From positions 73,265,348 through 73,329,347 of the forward strand of contig OX344764.1 of the NCBI GenBank assembly GCA_947034895.1: 64,000 bases of DNA. The letters run 5' to 3'. Under the pieces are notes generated by a model, which was not told the DNA's origin, ran no database searches, and saw only the letters and a program-made list of their open reading frames with translations. Shown piece after piece: positions 48,293 through 59,990 of the stretch. Numbering within the stretch: the stretch's first letter is position 1; every line of letters begins with the position of its first letter. Source of the DNA: Rhytidiadelphus loreus. Lineage: Eukaryota > Streptophyta > Bryopsida > Hypnales > Hylocomiaceae. Made by a program: the position numbers and the translations under genes.

Positions 48293-49693
48293 GGTACATA
48301 TGCATTTCCATTTTCAATGTTGCTTTTCATATTTCAGAGGCTTCCCGGTGATGCTTGCATGGATTGTGTTTCCCCTTTGTCCATGGTTGCAATTTGAATC
48401 ATCATGTGTTGTTGTTTTTATTGTGTAGGTGTTGACTTGATTTTGGGCTAAACCTGCATTTCAGCCCATGTGTACATACTCAGTTTTGCGACTTTAATCA
48501 TGAATGGTGTGTTATGTGTTTGTTAACACACACACCAAATTTTTTGGGACTTGAACATTCTATACAGCTTTTGTTTTGTCATGATACATTGTTTCTCCAT
48601 CATTGTTTTGATCTCCACAGTTTTGGCACAACTTTTGGTTTCATTGCTTCAAAAAATTTGGCCTACTTGCTGTGATTTCGGACTCTTCTGAATATAGTTT
48701 GATTTTGGACTCTTCAGTTTCGGTTGTGGTGTAAGAATTTTGCATGTGAAATGTTGGTATGTTTTTTGAACAAATCTAACTCAAGCATTTTTATAATGAA
48801 CATAGGGTATAGAAAATTGGAGCTCTAAACAAATTATACTAAAAGATAGGGTACATGAAATAACCCTCTTTTAGAAATTTAGGTAAATTAAGCCCCCTAT
48901 AAATTCTCAAAAATCACCTACATAGCCCCTGAATAATAGGGGCTTGTTTGCAAGTGATCAATGAACCTCCTGAATAGTGCACCCCCCGTGAGAGTAGAAG
49001 CTTGAGGGTCTCACTACATGTAAAATTGGTCTACATGTGTCCAAGGGATATTCTAAGGGAGATATTACTTCTTTTTGAATATAAGGTACCATATTTTGTT
49101 ACCTAAAATGTTAACACTAGATAATTAAAAGGAGGAAGGTTGTTTGTTCCTTTTTTTTCCTAGTTTTTTTTAGAATAGGGAATGTTTGTTTGAATTTCTA
49201 GTTTTTCAACAAACCCAAACATGTATGAGAACACTAACTTCCTAAAGTACAACTTTACTATAAAATTCAACATATGTATTCTAGAAACATGGTGGCATTT
49301 TTATTACAATCCTAAACCAATCATAGGTTTGCTTTCTCAACCTTTAAGCAATCAATATATAACTACAATATTGTACATTTAAAGTATAAGATTAACTTTA
49401 GTTCTCCAAATCCAACATTTTAGAAAATTATTTGCTTTAGATGCTCTCATCTCGGCTCTCATGCGACACTTTTGCATTAAAAAAAGGTGTTATGATACCT
49501 TTAAAATTTGGAAATCAATATATTTAAAAAAATATTATTTATTACTTGCCATTACATGTTTTGGGAGGACATTGGAGGTCCATTTTAGGCCAATTCCTCA
49601 TATTGTGAACCAACCATTGCTAGCTAGGATAAAAAATAAATAAATACATAAATATATATATATTCATTATTATTTGATGTGGCAGTATCATTA
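48293..49693. other. Intergenic DNA, no gene seen
   Basis: T-rich, then AT-rich sequence. The first 500 bases could be an intron or the 3' UTR of the 47619 gene. No coding ORF, RNA gene or clear element ends are seen. Confidence 0.5.
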
Positions 49694-51113
49694 TTCATTT
49701 CCTCTAATATCAAATTCTCACCAGCCTCTTTCCTTCAACTTCAAATTTGCAAAGGCTACACTCCTCTTCTTTCAAAAACATGTCAGTTTTGAACTACGTA
49801 CTAAACTCCAAATTTCATTACATTGGGCAGACATGGATGACAGAGCAAAGGCTAATTGCCATGAGCAACCCTAAAGTGATACCCGCCCTTGCCCTGTGTC
49901 CTAGCACTTCAAGCCTCTCAATGGTCAATGTGAAAGTGATACTCGCCTCATCCAAGTAAGAATGTATTCATGCACCTCCAACAACCCAGTATGGGTATTA
50001 GCCTTGGATTCAAGATGGCAAGGAGCTACAATTTGATAAATCCATGAAAGCGGCAGCTACATATCCACCTTTTTTTCTTTGCAAACCAGTTGGTTGCCGA
50101 TCCTACCCAATTTTTTCTGTTTGGTTCCGGATACTCCATTTTCACACCAACCGGCTATTTTGGCAAAGGCAACGTCTAACGATCAACTAACCGGCGGTTC
50201 TCGCCGAACATTGCCGTGAAAAGACAAGGATCATGAACAAAAGGGGAATTCGTACAGATATGCACCACTTCAATGCCAATTTGCAATTCTCCACGAACTC
50301 TTGTGAGATTCTTAAAATCTATCCTTACTGATCCCTGCTTTAGCCTGCAGTTTTGAAAAGAAACCCACTGGTGACCGATTTACCTACAAAATCAAAGAAC
50401 CGAATGCTTTGAAACAGCAAGGCTCACTCAAAAAAGTATAAGTACTGTAGCCCAAGGTGCGCAGACCTTCCAACACATCGATCGTAAGCACACATTCTCA
50501 GTAGGAGAAGGAACACTTCGATTATGTCGATCCTGACTTCTGAGAGTTCTCCGCTTGCCAGATCGAGGCCAGCCATGCACCGATTCCCCACGTTCGACAT
50601 CTGATTCACTTGCTGCAGTAGTGTCTACAGAGCTGCTAGCTAGGATGCTCCCAAGGTTTAAAGCTGGGCACATTACCTGTCTACATCAAGGAGCACATCA
50701 GTGACAGAACTGATCAATTAAGAGGTAGAGTTAGGGGAACAAGCTAGGAGTTCTGAGTAGCAAGCTGCGACGATTGTTGTCGGGCCTTTCGATCATCTAG
50801 AAATTCACCACTTCATTAAGGAAGAGGTGTGGCCCGATACTCGTAGCACATCATCAAGACACAACTACTGATCAAACGCCATGCCGAGGTTCCCAATTCA
50901 ACGTCCATAAATTTAAAAAGGGGGTAAAACGGGTAAACCTCAACATATATAATTATCTGCATTTTTCTGGAGTCTTGAACTTATCAATACTTGCATTCTT
51001 TGTTTTGAAACATACATCAAATACTTGCATGCACTCTCTTCCACATATCAGTACTTGAAATTTTTTTCCAGAGTTCTTTTCATCTAATATAAAGCTTCGT
51101 TGACGTATACCAG

Positions 51114-51545
51114 TATGGGCTATCAGTTCACAAGGATGATGTCACGCCCCAAAAGGAGTGCAAGGCTACAAGGCCATCGCCTTGCACCTCCAGCTGCAGC
51201 CGATCTACACGCACGACTGCACATATGTCACCAACTGGCCCGGAGAGTAGCCTAAGTGTGACTTCCGAAGAATCTCTTCCTACTTCGCCCAACAATGCAG
51301 AACCGACCATGGACGTGGAGTTGCACCACATTCCGTCGCCATGGCAATCGGCAGTGCAAAATCCAGAGTTTACAGACAGTCAAAAGTTTGACAGAGAAGA
51401 TGCAAGAGACTCAAGCTGCGACGAGTTACTTGAATCGAAGACACAGATGATAATTGTTATATTCCTCATATAATGAGGAAATTCACGATTCAAATGAGGG
51501 TGATGATGATGGGGGACCCTGCCAATCCTACAAGTGTCAAGCATT
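51114..51545 (+). pseudogene. Possible decayed coding segment in the left duplicate
   Basis: An open frame reads YGLSVHKDDVTPQKECK, then MSPTGPESSLSVTSEE and DSSCDELLESKTQ, and stops at 51473. Coding-like acidic sequence (EEIHDSNEGDDDGG) continues in another frame and reaches a consensus donor, ACC|GTAAGT, at about 51551. The Ser/Pro-rich and acidic make-up resembles the linker between the two B3 domains of the gene at 61480, so it may be a remnant of a related gene. The family assignment is weak. The frame shift and lack of a clear start argue for a pseudogene or unresolved exons. Confidence 0.3.
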
Positions 51546-51844
51546 TGTACCGTAAGTCTACAAGTTCGTTTACATGCTCACCGAAACGAAAGGCATCCTT
51601 AGCATCCTTGTTTGATCATCCCCTCTTTTGCAAATTGGTGGAAACAAATCGGTATGCAACAGCGCAGGATGAGTGCGGATTTCACCTGAAGGACCGGGGT
51701 AGTTGCCGCTAATGGGGCCGGGCTTGAAAGTGTACATAGCGACTCTTATTTTCATGGGTTTGAAAAGCAAGGTCATTCTTCTATTGTCTTAGAATTTCCC
51801 AAATTTTAGGTGTAGGGTTTAGACCTAAAATATAATTCTCTTAT

Positions 51845-51985
51845 AATAGTAACTATCTCTCATCAAATTCTAGGTGTACCTAAAATATAAAAATTTGATG
51901 AGTCTAACAATAGTAACTATGTCTCATCAAATTCTAGGTCTACTTCAAATATAAAAATTTGATGAGTCTAATAATAGTAACCATG
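51845..51985. repeat. 64-bp hairpin repeat, 2 units (left duplicate)
   Basis: Two units of AATAGTAACTAT.TCTCATCA followed by AATTCTAGG and AAAATTTGATGAGTCTAA. Within each unit CTCATCAAATT pairs with AATTTGATGAG. The right duplicate has three units at the same place (59795-59990). Confidence 0.8.
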
Positions 51986-53445
51986 ATTTTGGCACAAAAA
52001 GGGGCACTTTGGGGAGTCCCTACCTTAGTTACAAATTTCAAAGGTTTTGGTTGGCTCTGCGTTTACACATCAAGGATGCACTAGTAAACAATGTTATGCA
52101 AGCTTCTCGAAGTTTGCGACTGACAAACAGTTCTCGCTAAATCCAACAATTCCTGGAATTTGGCTCGACAGATTGTGACTCTCTTCGATTGCACTTGTTT
52201 GCACTGGGTGTTGTGAGAATTGAACTAACCCAAATCCATATTGAGCGGTATGACTCTTCATTGATTTGAGCCATGCCGCTCAGAATCCATTAATTTGCCC
52301 AACTGAAGTACTGCTAATCCAAATTTGGCAGTTTCTTTTACTGTATGAGTTAGACTCTCATATGGCAAGGAATCTATTGTTCATCCGTAGCTTGTCGTGC
52401 AGTGTCGTTTAGGGTTTGTTCATGCGAGCATTTCGCGTGTAAATTTGTGGTTGTATTTGAGTTGCGGAGATTTTTCATGGGTGATCCGGGAATTAGAGAC
52501 CATGATTCAAGCTTTAAGCCGTATTTTCTCCGAAATTGGAGGAGGAGAACGTCGAGTTTTGCTGCTTTGGGATCTGGTATGAATTTTGCTGGGTGGTATG
52601 GCTTGTTGCATCTCAATTGCGCAGTTTTGCGAAACACTTGTCCACTATTTATGAAAGAAATTGACGTACATTGCATTGTAATTTACAAATTGTACATCAG
52701 AGCAGAGTCTTCAGAGCATGTATCGCGGCTATCTGTCGTTTATCATTGCCAATTGCTTGCCCTTCTTTGTAGTTCCGTGCTTTTGAAGTAGTATCATTGA
52801 ATTTTCTGTTGGCGGGTTGTTGGTGTTTCCTGTTAACGATAAGGATTCATGAAACATCGACGACTGTTACTTTTAGGGTTCAGGAGCTCCAGTGGAACTT
52901 CGAGTTTCATAGTTTCAATCTTCTGTGCTACCGTATCGTCTCGAGCTTGGAAGTGCAAGTTATCGTTGAGCTTGCCATGCTTTTCTATCTCCTAGCTTGT
53001 CTTAAGCAAGCCATGTAGCACAAGACCGTGTTGGGAGCCTCTGTTGCATTTGGAATTTTGTCTTGAGTTTAAATTGATATTGACTCTAAATGCAACCGTT
53101 TTTCTTCGTATTGCAGGAAGGGATATGATGTTGAAGACAAGGCATTAGCTGCAAGAGTAAGCTTTTTTACTTCCAAGGCTTCCCCGGGTTTCATGCGCAG
53201 CCCCCTTGTGCTAATGAAAATTTCTGTGGGAGTGCCTGTTTGACGATAGATTCACGTATTTATGATTGTAAGTAGGCCCCCACCTTACATGCTTTCATAT
53301 CAGGTAGGAATTGAATCTGAGGTAGATCATTATAAGGGTTGGTTCGGTTGTGTTGTTCACGTCTTTCAATGTTTACAAAATCATAAATTGGTCATAAAAT
53401 AATTGGCTTCTGTGTGTGTAACAGCTTGTTTCTTGAGAATCTGAG

Positions 53446-54040
53446 ATGGCAAACGCAAGGACCGAGCTGTGTGGAGCTTGCTGTGAAGGCTCTCACCCAG
53501 TTCGCAAGAGTTTCTGTGAATCCATCGTATGTGCATGTGGCGCACCCTTCTTCTCGCAGATTGTCGTGGAGAATAACTTACCCACCAATCGAAGATGCCT
53601 GATTGTAAGTTTTGAAGATTCTTTGTTTTCGATGGAACTTCATTTAGATTGATCAAAACGTTTCTTTCTGGATCTGTTTTTGACCTGACATGCTGATGCA
53701 GGAAATTCCTATGGAATTTATGGAAGACCATGGCTCTAGATTTGAATCATTGGATAAGACTGTCACGCTGCAAGACAAAGAAGACGGTGAAATACATCGG
53801 GTGAAGATCGGAGGCAATCCTTCTGTGGGATTTGGATTCGAGTGGAGAGATTTTGCACAGTCGCACAACATTGGCATTGGGCAGGTTATTGTCTTCACAT
53901 TGGTGGCGAGGTCTCGGTTCTTGGTGCAAGTCTACAAGCTGGGCAACCCATCCTCGATTGCTACAAAACCTCAAACTTCGGCAAATGTTGAAGCTGAACA
54001 AGCTCGAACAAGCTCAAAAGGGGATTCCAAATTTGCTTAG
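53446..54040 (+). pseudogene. Truncated B3-domain gene (left duplicate)
   Basis: Coding exons 53446-53604 and 53702-54040 would give 165 residues. The N-terminus has clustered cysteines (LCGACCEG, CACGAPF). One B3 DNA-binding domain follows at about residues 33-134 (FFSQIVVENNLP, IPMEF, VTLQD, GFEWRDFAQSH, GQVIVFTL). After QART the frame enters unrelated DNA and stops within about 10 codons, so the acidic linker and second B3 domain of the sister gene at 61480 are missing. The upstream region, including a 40-bp UTR exon after TATTGCAG at about 53118, is intact and almost identical to the sister's, so it could still be transcribed. It may be a dead copy or a single-domain competitor; the sequence cannot decide. 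Confidence 0.75.
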
Positions 54041-55682
54041 AATGCATTCTCTAGATACCGTATGAATAACCTACGAATTTTTAAAGTACTCAAGATAGGT
54101 GTTTCTAAAATTGACCATAGACTCTCCTCAATAGTGGAAGTACAGTCGATTACCATAAAGTTACGAACTTTTTCAAAAACTTTACAACACGGATCACTGC
54201 TGCCAACTTTGACACCCTCCCGAGGGCTCAAAAATTGTTTTTTTTCCATGAATTTTGTTTCCCAAGAGTATCTATGTGTGAATAACATTTGTGAAAAATT
54301 TCAAGGCTAAAAGACTTCCACAAAAGAAGATATTTGAATTCTACCAATGTGTGTAGATGTGAAAAAACATTCACTGTTGCCAACTTTGACACCCTCCCTA
54401 GGAGTGAATTTTTTTTCTTTTGCCACGAAATTTTTGTCATGAGATCAACTCTATGTTAATAACATTTGGTCCAGATTTCAAGGTCAAAAGATTTACGCAA
54501 AAAAAGCTATTCAAAATCTACCAACATGTGTCATTGAAAGGGACAATTTCACTATTGCCAACTTCCATAAACATATTGGTAAATTTTGAATATCTTTTAT
54601 TTTGTGAATCTTTTGAACTTGAAATTTGGCGTACATGTTGTCAACATAGATTCAATCTCTTTAAAAAAAATTCAAGGGAAAAACAAAAAATTTATCTTTT
54701 TGGGGGTAAATATTTTGAACTTGAAATTTGGCACGCATATTATCAATGTAGAGGTGATCTCATAACAAAAATTTCATGGCAAAAGAAAAAGTTTTCAATC
54801 CTTGAGAAGGTGGCAAAGTTGGAAGAACTAAAAGTCTACAATTACATATGTTGGTAGACTTTCAATATCTTCTTTTTGGTGAATCTTTTGGCGTTGAAAT
54901 TTGGCACAGATCTTGTTTTCTTGTTAACATAGGTATGCACTTGAAAAAGAAATCATGAAAAAAACCCAATTTCTGAGCCTTCAAGAGGGTGTCAAAGTTG
55001 GTAGCAAATTCGCAAGAATGAAAAAAAAATTGTATGTATATGGTACCCGACTGTACATTGTAGGCGAGAATCTGTAGTGGTTGGTTTCAAAAAGCAATTG
55101 AAATGAGGTACAATTACTTTTACCAACAAATAAGGTGGGTCTCCCCCCAGCCACCACTCTTTGCTATTGGGCCTAATGACTATTATTAGACTAATCAAAA
55201 CTTTCATTGATTTTCTTATTGGCAAGTGAAAAGAGGTTTCAATGTACAAAAGTACACAACATTTGGATACTATATGTAAAAACTAGGAAGGTTCAAGTTT
55301 TTTTTTGATAGATGTTCTAAAACCATTTCTTCAACATATGTACATATTGATTTTGGAAATGTACATAGAGTGATGATGACGATTTTATGCAAGGTGCAAT
55401 TTTGCATGATGGAAAAGAGAAAATTGTCAGGCTTCAATTGTCTTCTTTTGTAGAAAATTGGGTGTCAAGTCAAATACAATACAATAAGGTAACTACATCT
55501 TACATCGCATGCTTCCTAAAACTGCACATGCTAGATTTTTGTCTAAAATGTACTTCCACTATTCATGAGAGTCTATGGTTGGTTACCCTAAACTCTATTT
55601 TCAATACTTTGAAAATTCTTAGTTTATTCATATGGGGTCCAAAAATGCATACATAGAGAATCTAAAATCCCCTTTTGGCTTT
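54011..55682. mobile_element. Foldback-like element with long terminal inverted repeats at the duplication breakpoint
   Basis: About 150 bases at each end form an inverted repeat: 'caaaaggggatt', 'attctct', 'atatgaata/gtatgaata', 'aatttt.aaagta' and 'ccatagactctc..aatagtggaagtac' appear near 54015-54155 and inverted at 55540-55680. An inner inverted pair 'gccaactttgacaccctc' (about 54197) and 'gagggtgtcaaagttgg' (about 54983) is also present, plus three direct repeats of a unit starting 'gttgaaatttggca'. No transposase ORF is seen. Confidence 0.65.
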
Positions 55683-56937
55683 CAACAAGATCCCTCCAAA
55701 AAGAATTCAATATACTAATGGCAACCATGATGAATTGCTTATTTGTGTGATTTTAGATGTAGTTACCTTAGTGTACTGATTATTGGAAGGGTGGTTGTAG
55801 ACATAGGTTTCTCAAGTGACCATCATCTGCACTCTGCACAAGGTTCATCCTACTTGGTTCCACTTGTTTTTTCGGAAAAATAATTGCCACAAGTAATTAC
55901 CAAAAGTCTTCACACCACTAGTACAATTCTAGAGGTACGGAGTTTGACAAAGTTCACAAACTTCAAACCTCTCTGATTGAGAATGCAAATTTTTATCCAA
56001 AAAAGAAAAAATATTTGGTTCATCACTGCATCCATCCTTCACTTTCATTGCCAAGGGTAGCATATCCTAAACCCTAAACATTGTTGTACATGCAGTAAAA
56101 TATGGAGGCTGGCAAGGAAGCCTAAAAAACATCTCTACCATTACACAACCAAAATGGCACACCAAAGTAGTTTGGTTGGGCTCATTATTTCACAATGTGG
56201 GTTGAGTTGAATGGGTCCCTCACTCATGCATGTATCATAGCCCAACAAGATCTAGATTTAATCAAAGGAAATGTTGGAATAAATTGTTGTTTGATTTGAG
56301 GGAATTATTTTCTGATCATTGTCTTGAGGTTTGGAGTTTTTGCTTACAACACATTTGGACTCCTAGACAAGAAACAAAGTACTGATAGAGTACTAGATGC
56401 ATCCAAAAAAAAATGATATAAAAGAAATTTGGTTGTAATTGAATGTTGAAGATGTTCTAGAAACCACGTCCTAAGGTAGGTCCAATCATTAAATGAAATT
56501 CAACCGTTGTTAAATCTCCATGCCTTCCCTTGTGTTCTGATCTCTGCCACGGAGCTTGCTAATGTGGTCAAGAGACTGCTACATCATCAAGCATTATGAA
56601 TTTATTTTAAAAATATTTTATTATTTTATTATTTTTATCATTTTTTAATATTTTTTATTTTTATTTTTATTTTTATATATTTTTAATTATTTTTTTTCCA
56701 AACAGTGCAGGGTTGGTTCACAATAGTGGGAACCAGCCTGAAACGGCCCTCCCTACAAGCCAAAAAACATCTAATGATAAATTTGAGGGAACCTTACTGA
56801 GTATTTTTCATTTTCCATTTTGCACTTGGTCTTTGATTGAATAATGTGATGCTTACCAATACAATACAAAAATGCACAAAATATTATCATTCCAATTTCA
56901 ATCTACATCCTGTTATTTGTTTCAAACAATAAATGTC

Positions 56938-56970
<33 letters not shown>

Positions 56971-57461
56971 ACGTGAACAAACACAACAGAAACAAGTCTC
57001 AATATATGTTTAAAAATAGAAAAATTATGCATCCGATGAAACAATTCCAAGGAGAGGGCAGCCTAAACCCTAAACCCTCCAGAAATTGGGACTCGGCAGG
57101 AACCTAATAAGGTTTGCCCGCACTCACTGAACCAGTTCTGACAAATACGAATGACCGGACCCAGAAGAGTTCGTTACTGTGTACGTTTCTCAAGAGAGTG
57201 CGGCGGCACTGCAGGCCAGCAGACATCGAGTTAGTTACAAGACCATGGAACTGCCACAGATTAAGCAAATACATTCAAACCTTCACGCCGTCAATGCGGT
57301 TGGAGCAGTTCTGATGCACGCCATGAAACAGCGCTCGGGAATTGAAGTTTTCAGAGGTGCCTCGGGTAACAAAATTGCCTCGTCTCGTCTCTATAGAAGG
57401 AGCCGAGGGATTTCCAAGTTAGGGCATTCGTTGCATCTTCTCCAATATCAAAACTTCTTGG
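55683..57461. other. Intergenic DNA between the duplicates
   Basis: Contains the MITE at 56486-56776, an AT microsatellite at about 56940-56972, and a telomere-like CCTAAACCCTAAACCCT at 57062-57078. A GC-richer segment at 57130-57430 has an open frame reading VYVSQESAAALQASRHRV and MELPQIKQIHSNLHAVNAVG with coding-like composition. I do not recognise it and see no exon partners, so it is noted as a possible gene remnant only. Confidence 0.4.
56486..56776. mobile_element. MITE related to the one at 3886-4195
   Basis: The right end (GGTTGGTTC...GTGGGAACCAGCC...GGCCCTCC...CATCTAATG) matches the right end of the 3886-4195 element. The left end CATTAAATGAAATT is a diverged inverse of CATCTAATG. 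The interior has a long A/T homopolymer-rich block. Length is about 290 bp. Confidence 0.5.
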
Positions 57462-59254
57462 TTCATTTCCTCCAATATCAAATTCTCACCAACCTCTTTC
57501 CTTCAACTTCAAATTTGCAAAGGCTACAATCCTCTTCTTTCAAAAACATTTCGGTTTTAATTGAACTACTAAACTCCAAATTACATTACATTGGGCAAGA
57601 CACGGATGATAGAGCAAAGGCTAATTGCCATGAACAACCCTAAAGTGATACCCGCCCTTGCCTTGTGTCCTCGTCTCAACAGTCAATGTGAAAGTGATAC
57701 TTGCCTCATCCAAATGAGAATGTATCCACCTCCAACAACCTGGTATGGGTATTAACCTTGGATTTGAGATGACAAGAAGCTACAATTTGATAAATTCATG
57801 AAAGCGGCAGCTACATATCCACCTTTTTTTCTTTGCAAACCAGTTGGTTGCCGACCCTACCCAATTTTTTCTGTTTGGTTCCGGATACACCATTTTCACA
57901 CCAACCGGTTATTTTGCCAAAGGGGGAATTCGTACAGATATGCACCACTTCAATGCCAATTTGCAATTCTCCACGAACTCTTGTGAGATTCTTAAAATCT
58001 ATCCTTACTGATCCCTGAATTAGCCTACAGTTTTGAAAAGAAACCCACTGGTGACCGATTTACCTACAAAATCAAAGAACCGAATGCTTTGAAACAGCAA
58101 GGCTCACTCAAAAAAGTATAAGTACGGTAGCCCAAGGTGCTCAGACCTTCCAACACATCGATCGTAAGCACACATTCTCAGTAGGAGAAGGGACACTTCG
58201 ATTGTGTCGATCACGACTTCTGAGAGTTCTCCGCTTAATTGCCAGATCGAGGCCCGCCATGCACCGATTCCCCACGTTCGACATCTGATTCACTTGCTGC
58301 AGTAGTGTCTACGTACAGAGCTGCTAGCTAGGATGCTCCCAAGGTTTAAAGCTGAGCACATTACCTGTCCACATCAAGGAGACATCAGTGACAGAACTGA
58401 TCAATTAAGAGGTAGAGTTAGGGGAACAAGCTAGGAGTTCTGAGTAGCAAGCTGCGACGATTGTTGTCGGGCCTTTCGATCATCTAGAAATTCACCACTT
58501 CATTAAGGAAGAGGTGTGGCCCGATACTCGTAGCACATCATCAAGACACAACTACTGATCAAACGCCATGCCGAGGTTCCCAATTCAACGTCCATAAATT
58601 TAAAAAGGGGGTAAAACGGGTAAACCTCAACATATATAATTATCTGCATTTTTCTGGAGTCTTGAACTTATCAATACTTGCATTCTTTGTTTTGAAACAT
58701 ACATCAAATACTTGCATGCACTCTCTTCCACATATCAGTACTTGAAATTTTTTTCCAGAGTTCTTTTCATCTAATATAAAGCTTCGTTGACGTATACCAG
58801 TATGGGCTATCAGTTCACAAGGATGATGTCACGCCCCAAAAGGAGTGCAAGGCTACAAGGCCATCGCCTTGCACCTCCAGCTGCAGCCGATCTACACGCA
58901 CGACTGCACATATGTCACCAACTGGCCCGGAGAGTAGCCTAAGTGTGACTTCCGAAGAATCTCTTCCTACTTCGCCCAACAATGCAGAACCGACCATGGA
59001 CGTGGAGTTGCACCACATTCCGTCGCCATGGCAATCGGCAGTGCAAAATCCAGAGTTTACAGACAGTCAAAAGTTTGACAGAGAAGATGCAAGAGACTCA
59101 AGCTGCGACGAGTTACTTGAATCGAAGACACAGATGATAATTGTTATATTCCTCATATAATGAGGAAATTCACGATTCGAATGAGGGTGATGATGATGGG
59201 GGGACCCTGCCAATCCTACAAGTGTCAAGCATTTGTACCGTAAGTCTACAAGTA

Positions 59255-59498
59255 TAGTCAATTTCGTTAAAATGGCGGTATTCCATTAAAATGGCACAAA
59301 ATGAAACCACTGAAAGAATGAAAACAATGGAAAGATTGTTTGAGGGGAGTGGAAATGCGTGAACTAGGAGTGATTTGAATGTGCTAGGCATAAAATTGGC
59401 ACATGTATGACCCTATCGTGGCACACTTATCCTCTTTTATAGAAGATATTCCAATAAAATGGCATGCGGAATACCGCCATTTTAACGAAATTGACCAT
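59255..59498. mobile_element. Young MITE present only in the right duplicate
   Basis: A 244-bp insertion flanked by AAGTA (59250-59254 and 59499-59503). The equivalent site in the left duplicate (about 51555) is an uninterrupted 'acaagttcg'. Termini are nearly perfect inverted repeats of about 28 bases: GTCAATTTCGTTAAAATGGC then GGTATTCC, and GGAATACCGCCATTTTAACG then AAATTGAC. It belongs to the same family as 19998-20319. Confidence 0.85.
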
Positions 59499-59794
59499 AA
59501 GTACGTTTACATGCTCACCGAAACGAAAGGCATCTTTGGCATCCTTGTTTGATCATTCCCTCTTTTGTAAATTGGTAAAAACAAATTGGTATGCAACAAC
59601 GCAGGATGAGTGCGGATTTCACCTGAAGGACCGGGATAGTTGCCGCTAATGGGGCCGGGCTTGAAAGTGTACATAGCGACTCTTATTTTCATGGGTTTGA
59701 AAAAAAGCAAATAAAGCAAGGTCATTCTTCTATTGTCTTAGAATTTCCCAAATTTTAGGTGTAGGGTCTAGACCTAAAATATAATTTTCTTATA

Positions 59795-59990
59795 ATAGTA
59801 ACTATGTCTCATCAAATTCTAGGTGTACCTAAAATATAAAAATTTGATGAGTCTAACAATAGTAACTATGTCTCATCAAATTCTAGGGGTATCTAAAATA
59901 TAAAAATTTGATGAGTCTAACAATAGTAACTATGTCTCATCAAATTCTAGGAGTATCTAAAATATAAAAATTTGATGAGTCTAACAATAG
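59795..59990. repeat. 64-bp hairpin repeat, 3 units (right duplicate)
   Basis: Three units of the same hairpin-forming sequence seen twice at 51845-51985. Units differ at the 'ggtgtacct / gggtatct / gagtatct' position, so copy number changed after the duplication. Confidence 0.8.

Larger units (their letters stand above)
49694..54010. repeat. Left copy of a 4.3-4.6 kb direct duplication
   Basis: Nearly identical to 57462-62044 over most of its length. The first 600 bases are more diverged and carry small indels. It covers an upstream non-coding region, a possible exon remnant (51.1-51.55 kb), the 5' UTR exons and the first two coding exons of a B3 gene. Homology ends abruptly within the second coding exon at 54010, where the element at 54011-55682 starts. 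Confidence 0.9.

Noticed and set aside
52402..52791. 129-residue ORF upstream of the B3 start (also at 60415-60804)
   Set aside because: It crosses a likely donor (GGGATCTG|GTATGAAT), cannot be joined in frame to the next exon, and lies in the B3 gene leader; best read as 5' UTR and intron.
57062..57078. Telomere end or interstitial telomere array
   Set aside because: Only about two CCCTAAA units are present; such telo-box motifs are common near plant genes.
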